From: Lutispora sp003527145
GTDB taxonomy: Bacteria; Bacillota; Clostridia; Lutisporales; Lutisporaceae
Assembly (NCBI GenBank): GCA_029983695.1
Contig: JASBZB010000001.1
Coordinates: 124,001 to 188,000, forward strand
Reading direction: 5' to 3'
DNA length: 64,000 nucleotides
In this document: positions 25,614-33,696 of the stretch, in pieces
Layout of the letters: each line of letters begins with the position of its first letter
Numbering within the stretch: the first letter of the stretch is position 1
The notes under the pieces: generated by a model
The model's input: the letters and a program-made list of their open reading frames with translations, nothing else
Databases searched by the model: none
Told to the model about the DNA's origin: nothing
Translations under genes and position numbers: made by a program

Positions 25614-26954
25614 ATGGCTTTTGAAGGTTTGGCTAATAGACTGCAAGAAACACTGAAAAAACTTACAGTCAGCGGTAAATTAAATGAAAATGATCTAAAA
25701 GAAGCTATGCGAGAAGTTACGATGGCTCTCTTGGAAGCTGACGTAAACTTTAAGGTTGTAAAGGACTTTGTTTCAAGAGTAACTGAGCGGGCTGTAGGCC
25801 ATGAGGTAATGGAAAGCCTTACTCCCGGGCAGCAGGTGATCAAAATTGTTAATGATGAGCTCACTCAGCTTATGGGGAGTACTCAAAGCAAAATAATTTT
25901 TTCCCCAAAGCCGCCTACCATCATCATGATGACAGGGCTGCAGGGAGCCGGTAAAACAACTACCTGCGGCAAGCTTGCTTTAAACATGAAAAAACAAGGT
26001 AAGAAACCCCTGCTTGTGGCATGCGATATTTACAGGCCGGCCGCAATAAAGCAGCTTCATGTAGTGGCAGGACAGGTGGAGGCAGATGTGTTTTCTCTTG
26101 GCGATAAAACAAAGCCGGTTGATATATGCAAAGCTGCCATAGAACACGCATCCAAATCGGGCAATGATGTGCTGATAATAGATACTGCGGGAAGGCTTCA
26201 TATCAATGAAGAGCTCATGGATGAGCTGCTGGAGATAAAGAATAATATAAGACCAACGGAGATTATGCTTGTGGTCGACTCTATGACAGGCCAGGATGCG
26301 GTAAATGTGGCGGAAAGCTTTAATCAAAAACTTGGGTTGGATGGAATAATACTTACCAAGCTTGATGGAGACACTAGAGGTGGAGCCGCTTTATCCATAA
26401 AAGCCGTTACAGGCAAGCCCATAAAATATGCCGGAATGGGCGAAAAGATGTCTGATCTGGAACCTTTTCATCCGGACAGGATGGCATCCAGAATACTGGG
26501 CATGGGTGATGTGTTGAGCCTTATTGAAAAAGCCCAGTCAAATATAGATGAGAAGAAAGCCTTGGAACTGGAGAAGAAAATAAGAAGCCAGCAATTTAGC
26601 TTTGAGGATTTTTTGGATCAGCTGCAGCAGATGAAAAAGATGGGGCCGCTAAGCCAATTGGTAGACATGATACCGGGGATGAATGCAGGCAAGTTAAAGG
26701 GAATGGAAGTCGATGATAAAGAGCTTGTGAGAGTGGAAGCAATTATAAAATCTATGACCAGAAAAGAACGGCTTGAACCATCTATAATAAATGGCAGCAG
26801 AAGAAAGCGGATCGCCCTGGGAAGCGGCACCAACATCCAGGATGTAAACAAGGTGATCAAGAATTTTGAGCAAACGCGAAAGATGATGAAGCAGTTTGCT
26901 GACATGGAAAAAGATATTAAGAAGGGTAAAAAGAAACTTCCTTTCTTTAGATAA
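25614..26954 (+). CDS. ffh: Signal recognition particle protein Ffh
   Basis: SRP54 GTPase that binds signal sequences as ribosomes translate and docks on FtsY. It has an N domain (residues 1-90), a G domain with GLQGAGKTTT near 107, DTAGRLHIN near 190 and TKLDGDTRGGAA near 247, and a C-terminal methionine-rich M domain (about 300-446). The M domain includes the 4.5S/6S RNA-binding helix-turn-helix SRRKRIALGSGTN. 446 residues, full length. The ATG follows GGGAGG. rpsP begins 57 nt downstream. Confidence 0.98.
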   Translation: MAFEGLANRLQETLKKLTVSGKLNENDLKEAMREVTMALLEADVNFKVVKDFVSRVTERAVGHEVMESLTPGQQVIKIVNDELTQLMGSTQSKIIFSPKPPTIIMMTGLQGAGKTTTCGKLALNMKKQGKKPLLVACDIYRPAAIKQLHVVAGQVEADVFSLGDKTKPVDICKAAIEHASKSGNDVLIIDTAGRLHINEELMDELLEIKNNIRPTEIMLVVDSMTGQDAVNVAESFNQKLGLDGIILTKLDGDTRGGAALSIKAVTGKPIKYAGMGEKMSDLEPFHPDRMASRILGMGDVLSLIEKAQSNIDEKKALELEKKIRSQQFSFEDFLDQLQQMKKMGPLSQLVDMIPGMNAGKLKGMEVDDKELVRVEAIIKSMTRKERLEPSIINGSRRKRIALGSGTNIQDVNKVIKNFEQTRKMMKQFADMEKDIKKGKKKLPFFR

Positions 26955-27011
26955 GAAATCTTAGCAATCGTTATCAGTTAATACAATACATACTTAAAAG
27001 GAGGTGAAAAA

Positions 27012-27257
27012 ATGGCAGTAAAAATAAGACTTAGAAGAATGGGAGCCAAAAAGGCACCTTTTTACAGAGTTGTAGTTGCTGATTCAAGATCCCCAAGAGA
27101 TGGCAAGTTTATTGAAGAAATAGGTTACTATAACCCAATAACAGAACCATCTGTGATAAAGATCGATGCTGAAAAAGCTAAAAAGTGGTTAGCAACCGGA
27201 GCACAGCCCTCAGACACTGTAAAGACACTGTTGAAGAAAACAGGAATAATAGAATAA
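27012..27257 (+). CDS. rpsP: 30S ribosomal protein S16
   Basis: Small-subunit protein of 81 residues with the standard N-terminus MAVKIRLRRMGAKKAPFYR and the SPRDGKFIEEIGYYNP block. The ATG follows the very strong ribosome-binding site AAAAGGAGGTG. It heads the rpsP-khpA-rimM-trmD operon found across bacteria. Confidence 0.98.
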   Translation: MAVKIRLRRMGAKKAPFYRVVVADSRSPRDGKFIEEIGYYNPITEPSVIKIDAEKAKKWLATGAQPSDTVKTLLKKTGIIE

Positions 27258-27278
27258 AATCAATTGGGAGTGTTGAGC

Positions 27279-27506
27279 TTGAAAGATTTGATTGAAGTAA
27301 TCGCAAAGGCCTTGGTCGATAAACCTGACGAAGTTAAGGTTAAAGAGATCGAAGGGGACAGATCAATCATTATAGAGTTGACAGTTGCTCCCGAAGATAT
27401 GGGAAAAGTGATTGGAAAGCAAGGCAGAATAGCAAAGGCTATAAGGACTGTTGTAAAATCAGCAGCAGCCAAAACGGATAAAAAAGTGATAGTAGAAATA
27501 TTATAA
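27279..27506 (+). CDS. khpA: KH-domain RNA-binding protein KhpA (YlqC)
   Basis: Small single KH-domain protein that works with KhpB in binding RNA and influencing cell division and elongation in Gram-positives. The GxxG RNA-binding loop is in GKVIGKQGRIAKAIR near residues 41-55. I place the start at TTG 27279 (75 residues, MKDLIEVIAKALVDKPDEV), eight bases after GGGAG, matching the length of known KhpA. The hairpin before rimM overlaps its stop codon. Confidence 0.93.
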   Translation: MKDLIEVIAKALVDKPDEVKVKEIEGDRSIIIELTVAPEDMGKVIGKQGRIAKAIRTVVKSAAAKTDKKVIVEIL

Positions 27507-27539
27507 TATGGGGGCTAATTGCAACCTCCATATTATAAT
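27500..27539 (+). repeat. Hairpin between khpA and rimM
   Basis: A 12-bp perfect stem (27500-27511 with 27528-27539) extends by three more pairs, one of them G.U, around a 10-nt loop. The khpA stop lies in the left arm. No T-run follows, so it is more likely a processing or stability element than a terminator. Confidence 0.5.
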
Positions 27540-27556
27540 CTATTACAGGTGAGATT

Positions 27557-28060
27557 ATGTTAGAATATATAAGCATTGGTCAAATTGTAAACACCCATGG
27601 CCTCAGAGGTGAAGTGAAGGTTTATCCGCTGACGGATGACATCCGGAGGTTTGACAGGATAGATTCGGTATATATTGAAGAAAATAATGATTTAATAGCT
27701 CTTGATGTAACCGATGTAAAATATTTGAAGAACATGGTTATAATCAAGTTTGAAAATATCGATGATGCTGAATCTGCAGAAAAATTGAGGAACAGATATA
27801 TTAAAGTTCATAGAAAAGATGCTGTGAAGCTGCCTGAGGATACGTTTTTGATTTGTGATTTAATCGGGCTTCAGGTATTTACAGCAACTGGTGTTTATCT
27901 TGGAAATGTAGCAGATATAATACAGACCGGCAGCAATGATGTGTTTGTTGTGAGATCTGAAGACAAAGAGGTTTTGATACCAGGCTTGAAAAGTATATTT
28001 AAAAACATAGACTTTGAAAGTAAAAAGATAATTGTTGAATTGCCGGAAGGTTTGGTATAG
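27557..28060 (+). CDS. rimM: Ribosome maturation factor RimM
   Basis: Helps assemble the 30S head region and binds S19. The N-terminal beta-barrel RimM domain begins ISIGQIVNTHGLRGEVKV (residues 4-21). A C-terminal PRC-barrel (about 92-165) contains DLIGLQVF and VLIPGLKSIFKNID. 167 residues, full length. The ATG at 27557 follows AGGTGA. Its stop codon directly abuts the trmD ATG, so translation is coupled. Confidence 0.95.
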   Translation: MLEYISIGQIVNTHGLRGEVKVYPLTDDIRRFDRIDSVYIEENNDLIALDVTDVKYLKNMVIIKFENIDDAESAEKLRNRYIKVHRKDAVKLPEDTFLICDLIGLQVFTATGVYLGNVADIIQTGSNDVFVVRSEDKEVLIPGLKSIFKNIDFESKKIIVELPEGLV

Positions 28061-28798
28061 ATGAGATTTGATGTGATCACCCTCTTTCCAGAAATGTTCG
28101 AAGCCGTTTTAGGAACCAGTATAATAGGCAGAGCTAGAAAGAATGGTGCGGTAGACTTAAATTTTCATAATTTAAGGGATTATTCTCAAGATAAGCATAA
28201 AAGGGTAGATGATTATCCTTATGGAGGCGGACTTGGGATGGTGATGCAATGCCAGCCCATATTTTCAGCAGTGGAGGAAATAAGCAAAATGCTGAAGGAT
28301 AGGCCTCATATATTGCTTATGAGTCCGAAAGGAAGGACATTTTCCCAAAATAAGGCCAAAGAGCTTCTGCGGCATGATAACATAATCATCATATGCGGCC
28401 ATTATGAAGGTATAGATGAAAGAGTTGTTCAAGGCTTGGTAGATGAAGAAATTTCTATAGGGGATTTCATATTAACGGGCGGAGAAATAGCAGCTATGGC
28501 CGTTGTAGATGCTGTCGCCAGATTGTTGCCGGGAGTATTAAAAGAAGAGGATTCATACAATATCGAGACCTTTAGCAATGGACTGCTGGAATATCCGCAA
28601 TACACCAGGCCTGTAGAGTATAAAGAGATGAAGGTCCCTGATGTACTCCTTTCAGGGCATCATGAAAACATAGAAAAATGGAGAAAATATCAGTCACTAA
28701 AGGATACTTACATTAAAAGGCCAGACCTTTTAAATGTATCTGCTTTAACTAAAGAAGAAAAAAAGATGCTGGATCAGATCATTGAGGAAGAAAAATAA
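28061..28798 (+). CDS. trmD: tRNA (guanine37-N1)-methyltransferase TrmD
   Basis: SPOUT-family enzyme that methylates G37 next to the anticodon and prevents +1 frameshifting. The sequence begins MRFDVITLFPEMFEAVLGTSIIGRA. The knot region includes ICGHYEGIDERV near residue 110 and GDFILTGGEIAAMAVVDA near 132, both strongly conserved. 245 residues. It starts at the base after the rimM stop. The next gene, rplS, has its own promoter 36 nt downstream. Confidence 0.97.
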   Translation: MRFDVITLFPEMFEAVLGTSIIGRARKNGAVDLNFHNLRDYSQDKHKRVDDYPYGGGLGMVMQCQPIFSAVEEISKMLKDRPHILLMSPKGRTFSQNKAKELLRHDNIIIICGHYEGIDERVVQGLVDEEISIGDFILTGGEIAAMAVVDAVARLLPGVLKEEDSYNIETFSNGLLEYPQYTRPVEYKEMKVPDVLLSGHHENIEKWRKYQSLKDTYIKRPDLLNVSALTKEEKKMLDQIIEEEK

Positions 28799-28810
28799 AT
28801 CTTAATCTTG

Positions 28811-28839
28811 TTGCATATAACCTATCCATATGATATAAT
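28811..28839 (+). promoter_or_regulatory. Sigma-A promoter for rplS
   Basis: TTGCAT (28811-28816), 17-bp spacer, TATAAT (28834-28839), with an extended -10 TG one base upstream. Predicted start near 28846. Confidence 0.65.
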
Positions 28840-28845
28840 TTCAAT

Positions 28846-28905
28846 GTTATAACGGGCGGTCCGCTATCTGAGCATATGAACGTCTATGAGGGAAGGAGGG
28901 ACACC
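28846..28905 (+). promoter_or_regulatory. Leader of rplS, possible L19 autoregulatory region
   Basis: A 60-nt untranslated leader is left between the predicted start and the rplS ATG. It contains small inverted pairs (GCG-GTC-CGC near 28856; CATA/TATG near 28873-28888) and the ribosome-binding site AAGGAGG. Firmicutes are known to carry an L19 leader motif here, but I cannot confirm that this sequence fits it. Confidence 0.3.
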
Positions 28906-29247
28906 ATGGATTTGATAAAATTGATTGAAAGCGAACAAATGAAACAAAATATACCTGACTTTAATGTTGGTGATACCGTTAAAGTTTTCGTTAAGGTTGT
29001 AGAGGGCTCACGTGAGAGATTGCAGGCTTTTGAAGGCTTTGTGCTTAAGAAACAGGGCGGAGGCTTGACAGAAAACTTCACAGTAAGAAGGGTTGCTTAC
29101 GGAGTAGGCGTTGAAAGAACTTTCCCGATTCACTCGCCTAGAATTGATAGAATTGAAGTTGTAAGAAGAGGTAAAGTTAGAAGAGCCAAGCTTAATTATA
29201 TGAGACAAAGAGTAGGTAAGGCAGCAAAAATTAAGGAAGTTTTGTAA
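28906..29247 (+). CDS. rplS: 50S ribosomal protein L19
   Basis: Large-subunit protein near the subunit interface. The 113 residues start MDLIKLIESEQMKQNIPDF and contain the typical SRERLQAFEGFVLKKQGGG and FPIHSPRIDRIEVVRRGKVRRAKLN blocks. ATG 28906 is chosen: AAGGAGGG lies just upstream, and the ten residues of the longer in-frame reading are not conserved. It is followed by a terminator and then a degenerate inverted-repeat element. Confidence 0.97.
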   Translation: MDLIKLIESEQMKQNIPDFNVGDTVKVFVKVVEGSRERLQAFEGFVLKKQGGGLTENFTVRRVAYGVGVERTFPIHSPRIDRIEVVRRGKVRRAKLNYMRQRVGKAAKIKEVL

Positions 29248-29253
29248 TAGAGG

Positions 29254-29283
29254 GGCTGATTGATATATCAGCCTTTATTTTTT
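29254..29283 (+). terminator. Terminator after rplS
   Basis: Stem GGCTGAT/ATCAGCC (29254-29260 with 29267-29273), 6-nt loop, then TTTATTTTTT. Standard intrinsic terminator starting 6 bases after the rplS stop. Confidence 0.85.
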
Positions 29284-29296
29284 GCTTTGGGAAATG

Positions 29297-29437
29297 GGGA
29301 ACACTAAAAGGCACTAAATTTTTCACGAAAAATCACGGAAAGCCCTTTTATTTAGCATTCGTATATTACATATAAGCTTAATATTATCAACCCTTCAGTG
29401 ATATTTTGTGAAGTTTTTGTGTCTTTCAGTAGTTTCC
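29297..29437. repeat. Degenerate palindromic (MITE-like) element between rplS and rbgA
   Basis: Two imperfect inverted arms of about 41 bp (29297-29338 and 29396-29437) flank a roughly 57-bp AT-rich core. Aligned by eye, the reverse complement of the right arm repeats the left-arm landmarks GGAA(A)C-ACT, AAAGGCAC, AAATTTTTCAC and GAAAAATCAC with scattered changes and one-base gaps. It encodes nothing. Its wording is unlike the surrounding coding DNA. I cannot see a target-site duplication. Confidence 0.5.
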
Positions 29438-29471
29438 GTCTCCTAGAAAACTAATAATGTAGGTGATTAGC

Positions 29472-30329
29472 GTGAATATTCAATGGTACCCGGGTCATAT
29501 GGCTAAAGCTCGAAGAAAGATTGCGGAAGAATTAAAATTGGTCGACATAGTCATTGAGCTTATAGATGCCAGAATACCTGTAAGCAGCAGAAATCCTGAA
29601 GTAGATAATATTGTAGGAAATAAAAAAAGAATAATCGTGCTTAATAAAAGCGACATGGCTGATCCTGAGCTTAATAACATGTGGAAGAAGCACTTTGCGC
29701 AAAGAGGAGTTACAGCAATATTGACAAATTCCAATAAGGGAACAGGACTTAAAGATATACTGAGCGAGAGTAAAAAACTTATGAAGGATGAGCATGAAAA
29801 GCTGAGGAAAAAAGGCTTGCTTCATAAAACTATCAGAGCGCTTGTCATAGGTATACCTAATGTAGGCAAATCTACCCTGATAAACAAATTAGCTAACAGA
29901 AGCATCGCTCAAACAGGTGACAAGCCGGGTATAACCAAAGCAAAGCAATGGATTAGGATCAATAATGATTTTGAGCTTTTGGATACCCCGGGCATATTAT
30001 GGCCTAAATTTGACGATGAGACAGTCGGACTGCACCTTGCTCTCACAGGGGCTATTAAGGACGAAATACTGGATGTTGAAGGGCTGTCAAAGAAATTTAT
30101 ATTAAAGGCATTGAATGAATTTCCCGATAAATTGTATAAGAGGTATAATATAGAGCTTGATCAGGATGCCGATGTAGAATCGATCATGAATATTATTGGG
30201 AGGAAAAGAGGATGTATCCTGCCAGGCGATAAGGTTGATATAAACAGAACTGCTTCGTTAATCTTAGATGATTTCAGAAGCGGCAGAATCGGTTTAATAA
30301 CCTTGGAGAAGCCAAAGGATACCTTCTAA
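29472..30329 (+). CDS. rbgA: Ribosome biogenesis GTPase RbgA (YlqF)
   Basis: Circularly permuted GTPase needed for a late step of 50S assembly. G motifs occur in permuted order: G4 NKSDMAD near residue 55, then G1 GIPNVGKSTLINKL near 126, and DTPGILWPK near 172. The N-terminus NIQWYPGHMAKARRKI is characteristic. The start is GTG 29472 (285 residues), seven bases after AGGTG; the in-frame GTG at 29463 lies inside that site. rnhB follows after 9 nt, as in Bacillus. Confidence 0.95.
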   Translation: MNIQWYPGHMAKARRKIAEELKLVDIVIELIDARIPVSSRNPEVDNIVGNKKRIIVLNKSDMADPELNNMWKKHFAQRGVTAILTNSNKGTGLKDILSESKKLMKDEHEKLRKKGLLHKTIRALVIGIPNVGKSTLINKLANRSIAQTGDKPGITKAKQWIRINNDFELLDTPGILWPKFDDETVGLHLALTGAIKDEILDVEGLSKKFILKALNEFPDKLYKRYNIELDQDADVESIMNIIGRKRGCILPGDKVDINRTASLILDDFRSGRIGLITLEKPKDTF

Positions 30330-30338
30330 AAGTAAAAC

Positions 30339-30977
30339 ATGACTGTTAAATTTAAATATGATGAAAAAGAAAAAGCCAGGTTGAAAAAAATGTGGGAGTA
30401 TGAGCGGAGATGCTGCGATAACGGCTTTGAATTGATAGCAGGAATTGATGAAGCGGGCCGGGGCCCTTTGGCGGGGCCAGTAGTGGCTGCTGCCGTCATA
30501 CTGGATAGAAATGTTGTGATACCTGGAATTAATGATTCAAAAAAGCTTTCTGAAGCCAAAAGAGAATATCTCTATGATGAGATAAAGGACAAGGCAGTAT
30601 CGGTAGGCTTGGGCATAGTTGATGAGAAAACTATAGACAAAATAAATATTCTGCAGGCTACTCTAATGGCTATGAGAATTGCGATAGAAAATTTGAACAT
30701 AAAGCCTGATTATCTCCTGATCGATGCAGAGCGGATAAATGATGTAAGAATACCCCAGCTTGCCATAGTCAAAGGCGATAGTCTAAGTATTTCGATCAGC
30801 GCGGCTTCAATAATCGCAAAAGTTGAAAGGGATAGAATTCTGATCGGCTACGATAAAGAATACCCTGAGTATGGCTTCGAAAGGCATAAAGGTTATGGGA
30901 CAAAGCAGCATATGGATTGTATAAGGAAATTCGGGCTGCTGCCAATACATAGAAGAAGTTTTACAAAGAATTTTTAG
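30339..30977 (+). CDS. rnhB: Ribonuclease HII
   Basis: Removes RNA from RNA-DNA hybrids, including single ribonucleotides. The catalytic DEDD set is readable: Asp-Glu in IAGIDEAGRGPLAGPV near residue 35-50, Asp in LLIDAE near 128, and a further acidic residue near 150. 212 residues, normal length. The ribosome-binding site before ATG 30339 is weak, which suggests coupling to rbgA. The family is certain. Confidence 0.95.
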   Translation: MTVKFKYDEKEKARLKKMWEYERRCCDNGFELIAGIDEAGRGPLAGPVVAAAVILDRNVVIPGINDSKKLSEAKREYLYDEIKDKAVSVGLGIVDEKTIDKINILQATLMAMRIAIENLNIKPDYLLIDAERINDVRIPQLAIVKGDSLSISISAASIIAKVERDRILIGYDKEYPEYGFERHKGYGTKQHMDCIRKFGLLPIHRRSFTKNF

Positions 30978-30988
30978 TTGGTGATCAA

Positions 30989-32446
30989 ATGCGTATTACA
31001 TCTATATATAATGATATACAGTCTCAAAGCGGTGAACGATTCGCACGGTCGTTGAAAATAGGCGATGTAATAAAGGGAAGAGTTGTCGCAGCCGGTGAAG
31101 GCAGGATCATGTTAAAAATATCTGCAGAAGAGACTATTAACGCTGTAGTTTTGACAGACATGCCTATAGAAAAGGATGAAATAATTGAAATTATCATCAA
31201 TAAAGTGACTGAGAATAAGATTTACGCACAAGTTATTGAACAAAGCTGCTGTGAAGAAGCATCAAAAAGCGAAGTGTTAAATATTTTAAAAAGGATTGGA
31301 GTTGCTGATACAGAGCTCAATGTCGATGTCTTTAAAGCCCTCATTGGCCATAGGCAGCCGGTCAATAAAGAAGTTATAGAATATGTTAATTTTATAATCA
31401 AAACCGCAGAGCTTTATAAAAGAAATGATATAAAAGATATTCTAAATCTAATATTTGCTGAAAAAGATATTTTGAATACCCCGGTTTATAAGCTGGCCGA
31501 TTTGACTACTTCTCTGGATACGAGTTCCATGATCGCTGCTGATAATTTAGAAGGAAGTTTTACCCAGGGGGCTATGGAAGATATCATAAAGATAGTTTCG
31601 GAAAACGGTGAATTGGATGAAACCTCTCTCACAAAGCTTAAACAGCTTGCAAGCGGAGCGACGAAGGCTGCAGATTCGATTAAAAGGACAGATATAGGCT
31701 TGCTTGTATCTATGCTATCTAAAAATATCGAAATTACGGCAGAAAACTTATATATATATAATGAAATAAATTCAAATAGAGAAGTTATATCTGAATATAT
31801 AGGTAAATTGCTAAAGCATCTTTTGGATTCTGAGAATCCAAAAGAACAACTGATTTTAACCAAGCTAAATGAAGTATTTTTAAAGCCGGAAGAATTGGAT
31901 GATAATAATGTAAAGCTAGGGTTTAAAAAACTGCTGGAGCTACTGATACAATTAGAGTCTTCTATGGGTGACGATGATAAAAATAATTATGAGATAAGAG
32001 ATGCTCTGATGAATTTGCGAAATTTCGTCAATATTATAAAATCAATAAATAGCAACATGAACTATATACATATTCCGATAATAGTCAATAACAAACAGAC
32101 GGATGCCAAAATTTTTATTTATGAGCGGGGTAAAAGGAATAAAAAGATCGATGTTTCAAATACCAGCATTGCAATTTGCTTAAGCACTGATAATATAGGA
32201 TATGTCGAAAGCTATATTGAGATAAGAGATAAGAATATCAATGTTATTTTCAAACTGGAGAACAAGGCGGCCACAGACACAATCAATGATCATAAAGAAG
32301 TATTGATAAATGCATTGAGAGCAAAAGGTTACAGCATAAGTATCCGTGCCGTTGAAAAAAAAGATGAACCCATTGGCCTTGCTCATGTGGAGGAAATATT
32401 AAATCCAAAAGAGGTTTCCAGATACAGTATTGATGTGAGGGTATGA
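30989..32446 (+). CDS. FliK-like C-terminal-domain protein (YlqG-type), function unknown
   Basis: This 485-residue protein has an N-terminal region with a beta-rich segment (GDVIKGRVVAAGEGRIMLKI, residues 25-44), a long helical, acidic middle (about 90-345), and a C-terminal domain (about 350-460) resembling the hook-length-control domain of FliK, around the segment MNYIHIPIIVNNKQTDAKIFIYE. It is followed by a FlhB-C-like protein, as with ylqG-ylqH in Bacillus. It is distinct from the real fliK at 50.2 kb. No signal peptide or membrane segment is seen. A role in a substrate-switching pair is inference. Confidence 0.7.
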   Translation: MRITSIYNDIQSQSGERFARSLKIGDVIKGRVVAAGEGRIMLKISAEETINAVVLTDMPIEKDEIIEIIINKVTENKIYAQVIEQSCCEEASKSEVLNILKRIGVADTELNVDVFKALIGHRQPVNKEVIEYVNFIIKTAELYKRNDIKDILNLIFAEKDILNTPVYKLADLTTSLDTSSMIAADNLEGSFTQGAMEDIIKIVSENGELDETSLTKLKQLASGATKAADSIKRTDIGLLVSMLSKNIEITAENLYIYNEINSNREVISEYIGKLLKHLLDSENPKEQLILTKLNEVFLKPEELDDNNVKLGFKKLLELLIQLESSMGDDDKNNYEIRDALMNLRNFVNIIKSINSNMNYIHIPIIVNNKQTDAKIFIYERGKRNKKIDVSNTSIAICLSTDNIGYVESYIEIRDKNINVIFKLENKAATDTINDHKEVLINALRAKGYSISIRAVEKKDEPIGLAHVEEILNPKEVSRYSIDVRV

Positions 32447-32447
32447 T

Positions 32448-32732
32448 ATGAAAAAGAGTACGAAGCCTATTAAAAAGGCCGCAGCCTTGTCTTATAATAA
32501 AGGGGATATTGCTCCCAAAATTACTGCCGCAGGCAAAGGAATAATAGCTGAGAATATAATAAAAGCTGCTGAAAAAAATAAAGTACCAATATTCCAGGAC
32601 AAAAATCTGGTAGATAGTCTTTTAGGCTTTGAGTTAGGAAGCAATATTCCTCCGGAGCTATACGTTGTTGTTGCTGAGATTTTAGCTTTCGTGTCATATA
32701 TAGATAGAACAAGGGGAGACGAGAATGCTTAA
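32448..32732 (+). CDS. Stand-alone FlhB C-terminal-domain protein (YlqH; EscU/YscU/HrcU-type)
   Basis: This 94-residue soluble protein corresponds to the cytoplasmic part of FlhB after the autocleavage site. Compared with the FlhB encoded at 61.2 kb it keeps the order AALSYN (FlhB AIAIRY), then a KG-x2-x-AENIIKAAEKNKVPIF block (FlhB IAHRIKDAAKQSNVPVV), then PPELYVVVAEILAFV (FlhB PVEMYQAVAELLAFV). The NPTH cleavage motif and all membrane segments are absent. It starts one base after the FliK-like gene and overlaps yraN by 8 nt. Function unknown. Confidence 0.85.
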   Translation: MKKSTKPIKKAAALSYNKGDIAPKITAAGKGIIAENIIKAAEKNKVPIFQDKNLVDSLLGFELGSNIPPELYVVVAEILAFVSYIDRTRGDENA

Positions 32733-33108
32733 TAAGAAAACGCTGGGAGACATTGGCGAAATTGCAGCAGTCCAGTACTTAGAAAGCCAGGGCTATAATA
32801 TAATAGATAAAAACTTTAGATGTAAATTGGGAGAAATAGATATAATAGCTGCAGATAACGATGTAATCGCATTTATAGAGGTTAAGACAAGAAGCTCTGA
32901 GTTGTTTGGTCAACCAGGAGAAGCTGTTAACTATTATAAGCAGAGAAAAATAGTAAAAACAGCCCTAGCTTTTATTAGCAATAAAAAGCTATATGACTGG
33001 ATGTGCCGTTTTGATGTTGTGGAAATCATAGCAGATGATTTTGGAAATGTAATCAATATAAATTTAGTAAAAAATGCCTTTGAATATAGCGGAAAATATG
33101 GTTATTAA
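32725..33108 (+). CDS. yraN: UPF0102 protein YraN, predicted nuclease fold
   Basis: A 127-residue protein of the YraN family, with a restriction-endonuclease-like core. The N-terminus KTLGDIGEIAAVQYLESQGY and the motif CKLGEIDIIA...FIEVKTRS (E, D, ExK pattern, about residues 35-60) show likely metal-binding catalytic residues. Its cellular function is not established, although the family often lies with dprA, comM and rnhB, as here, hinting at DNA metabolism. It overlaps the preceding gene by 8 nt. Confidence 0.9.
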   Translation: MLNKKTLGDIGEIAAVQYLESQGYNIIDKNFRCKLGEIDIIAADNDVIAFIEVKTRSSELFGQPGEAVNYYKQRKIVKTALAFISNKKLYDWMCRFDVVEIIADDFGNVININLVKNAFEYSGKYGY

Positions 33109-33128
33109 TCTTCAGAAGGAGTAGGTAT

Positions 33129-33692
33129 ATGTTTTTTAAAAATGCTCTTGATATATCACATAGGATTATTGAAATGATCGTTGCAAAAGGAGATATTGTT
33201 GTTGATGCTACCGCAGGAAACGGCAATGATACACTTTTCCTTGCGAAGCTTGTAGGCCTTGAGGGAAAAGTATTTGCTTTTGATATACAGGATATGGCTT
33301 TAGAAAATACCAAAAAAAGGCTGGAAAACAATAGCGCGGACAAATCGGTAATTTTGATAAAAGACAGCCACGAGAACATGGATATGCATGTGCCAAAGGG
33401 AATCAAGGCAATTATGTTTAACCTGGGCTATCTGCCCGGAGGCGACCACTCTATCGGAACAAAAGCAGCCAGCACTATAAAAGCAATAGAGAAGTCTTTA
33501 GACTTGCTGAAACCGGGCGGGGTAATCATGATAGCGGTTTATTACGGCGGTGATAGCGGCTTCGATGAGAAGGAAGCCATTATGGAATACGTTAAATCAA
33601 TAGACTATAAAAAAGCAATCGTTCTTGTTCATGAATTCGTAAATCAGATCAACTGCCCCCCGATTGCAATCTGCATAGAAAAATGCAGATAA
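33129..33692 (+). CDS. mnmM: SAM-dependent methyltransferase, MnmM/YtqB (rRNA_methylase) family
   Basis: Class I methyltransferase of 187 residues. The SAM loop is VVDATAGNGNDTLFLA (residues 22-37), and the family-specific motif is FNLGYLPGGDHSI near residue 97. Bacillus YtqB (MnmM) methylates the aminomethyl group at wobble U34 of certain tRNAs; I transfer that role by family resemblance. The ATG at 33129 follows AGAAGGAG. It is convergent with comM with only 4 bp between the stop codons and no visible terminator. Confidence 0.8.
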   Translation: MFFKNALDISHRIIEMIVAKGDIVVDATAGNGNDTLFLAKLVGLEGKVFAFDIQDMALENTKKRLENNSADKSVILIKDSHENMDMHVPKGIKAIMFNLGYLPGGDHSIGTKAASTIKAIEKSLDLLKPGGVIMIAVYYGGDSGFDEKEAIMEYVKSIDYKKAIVLVHEFVNQINCPPIAICIEKCR

Positions 33693-33696
33693 GATG

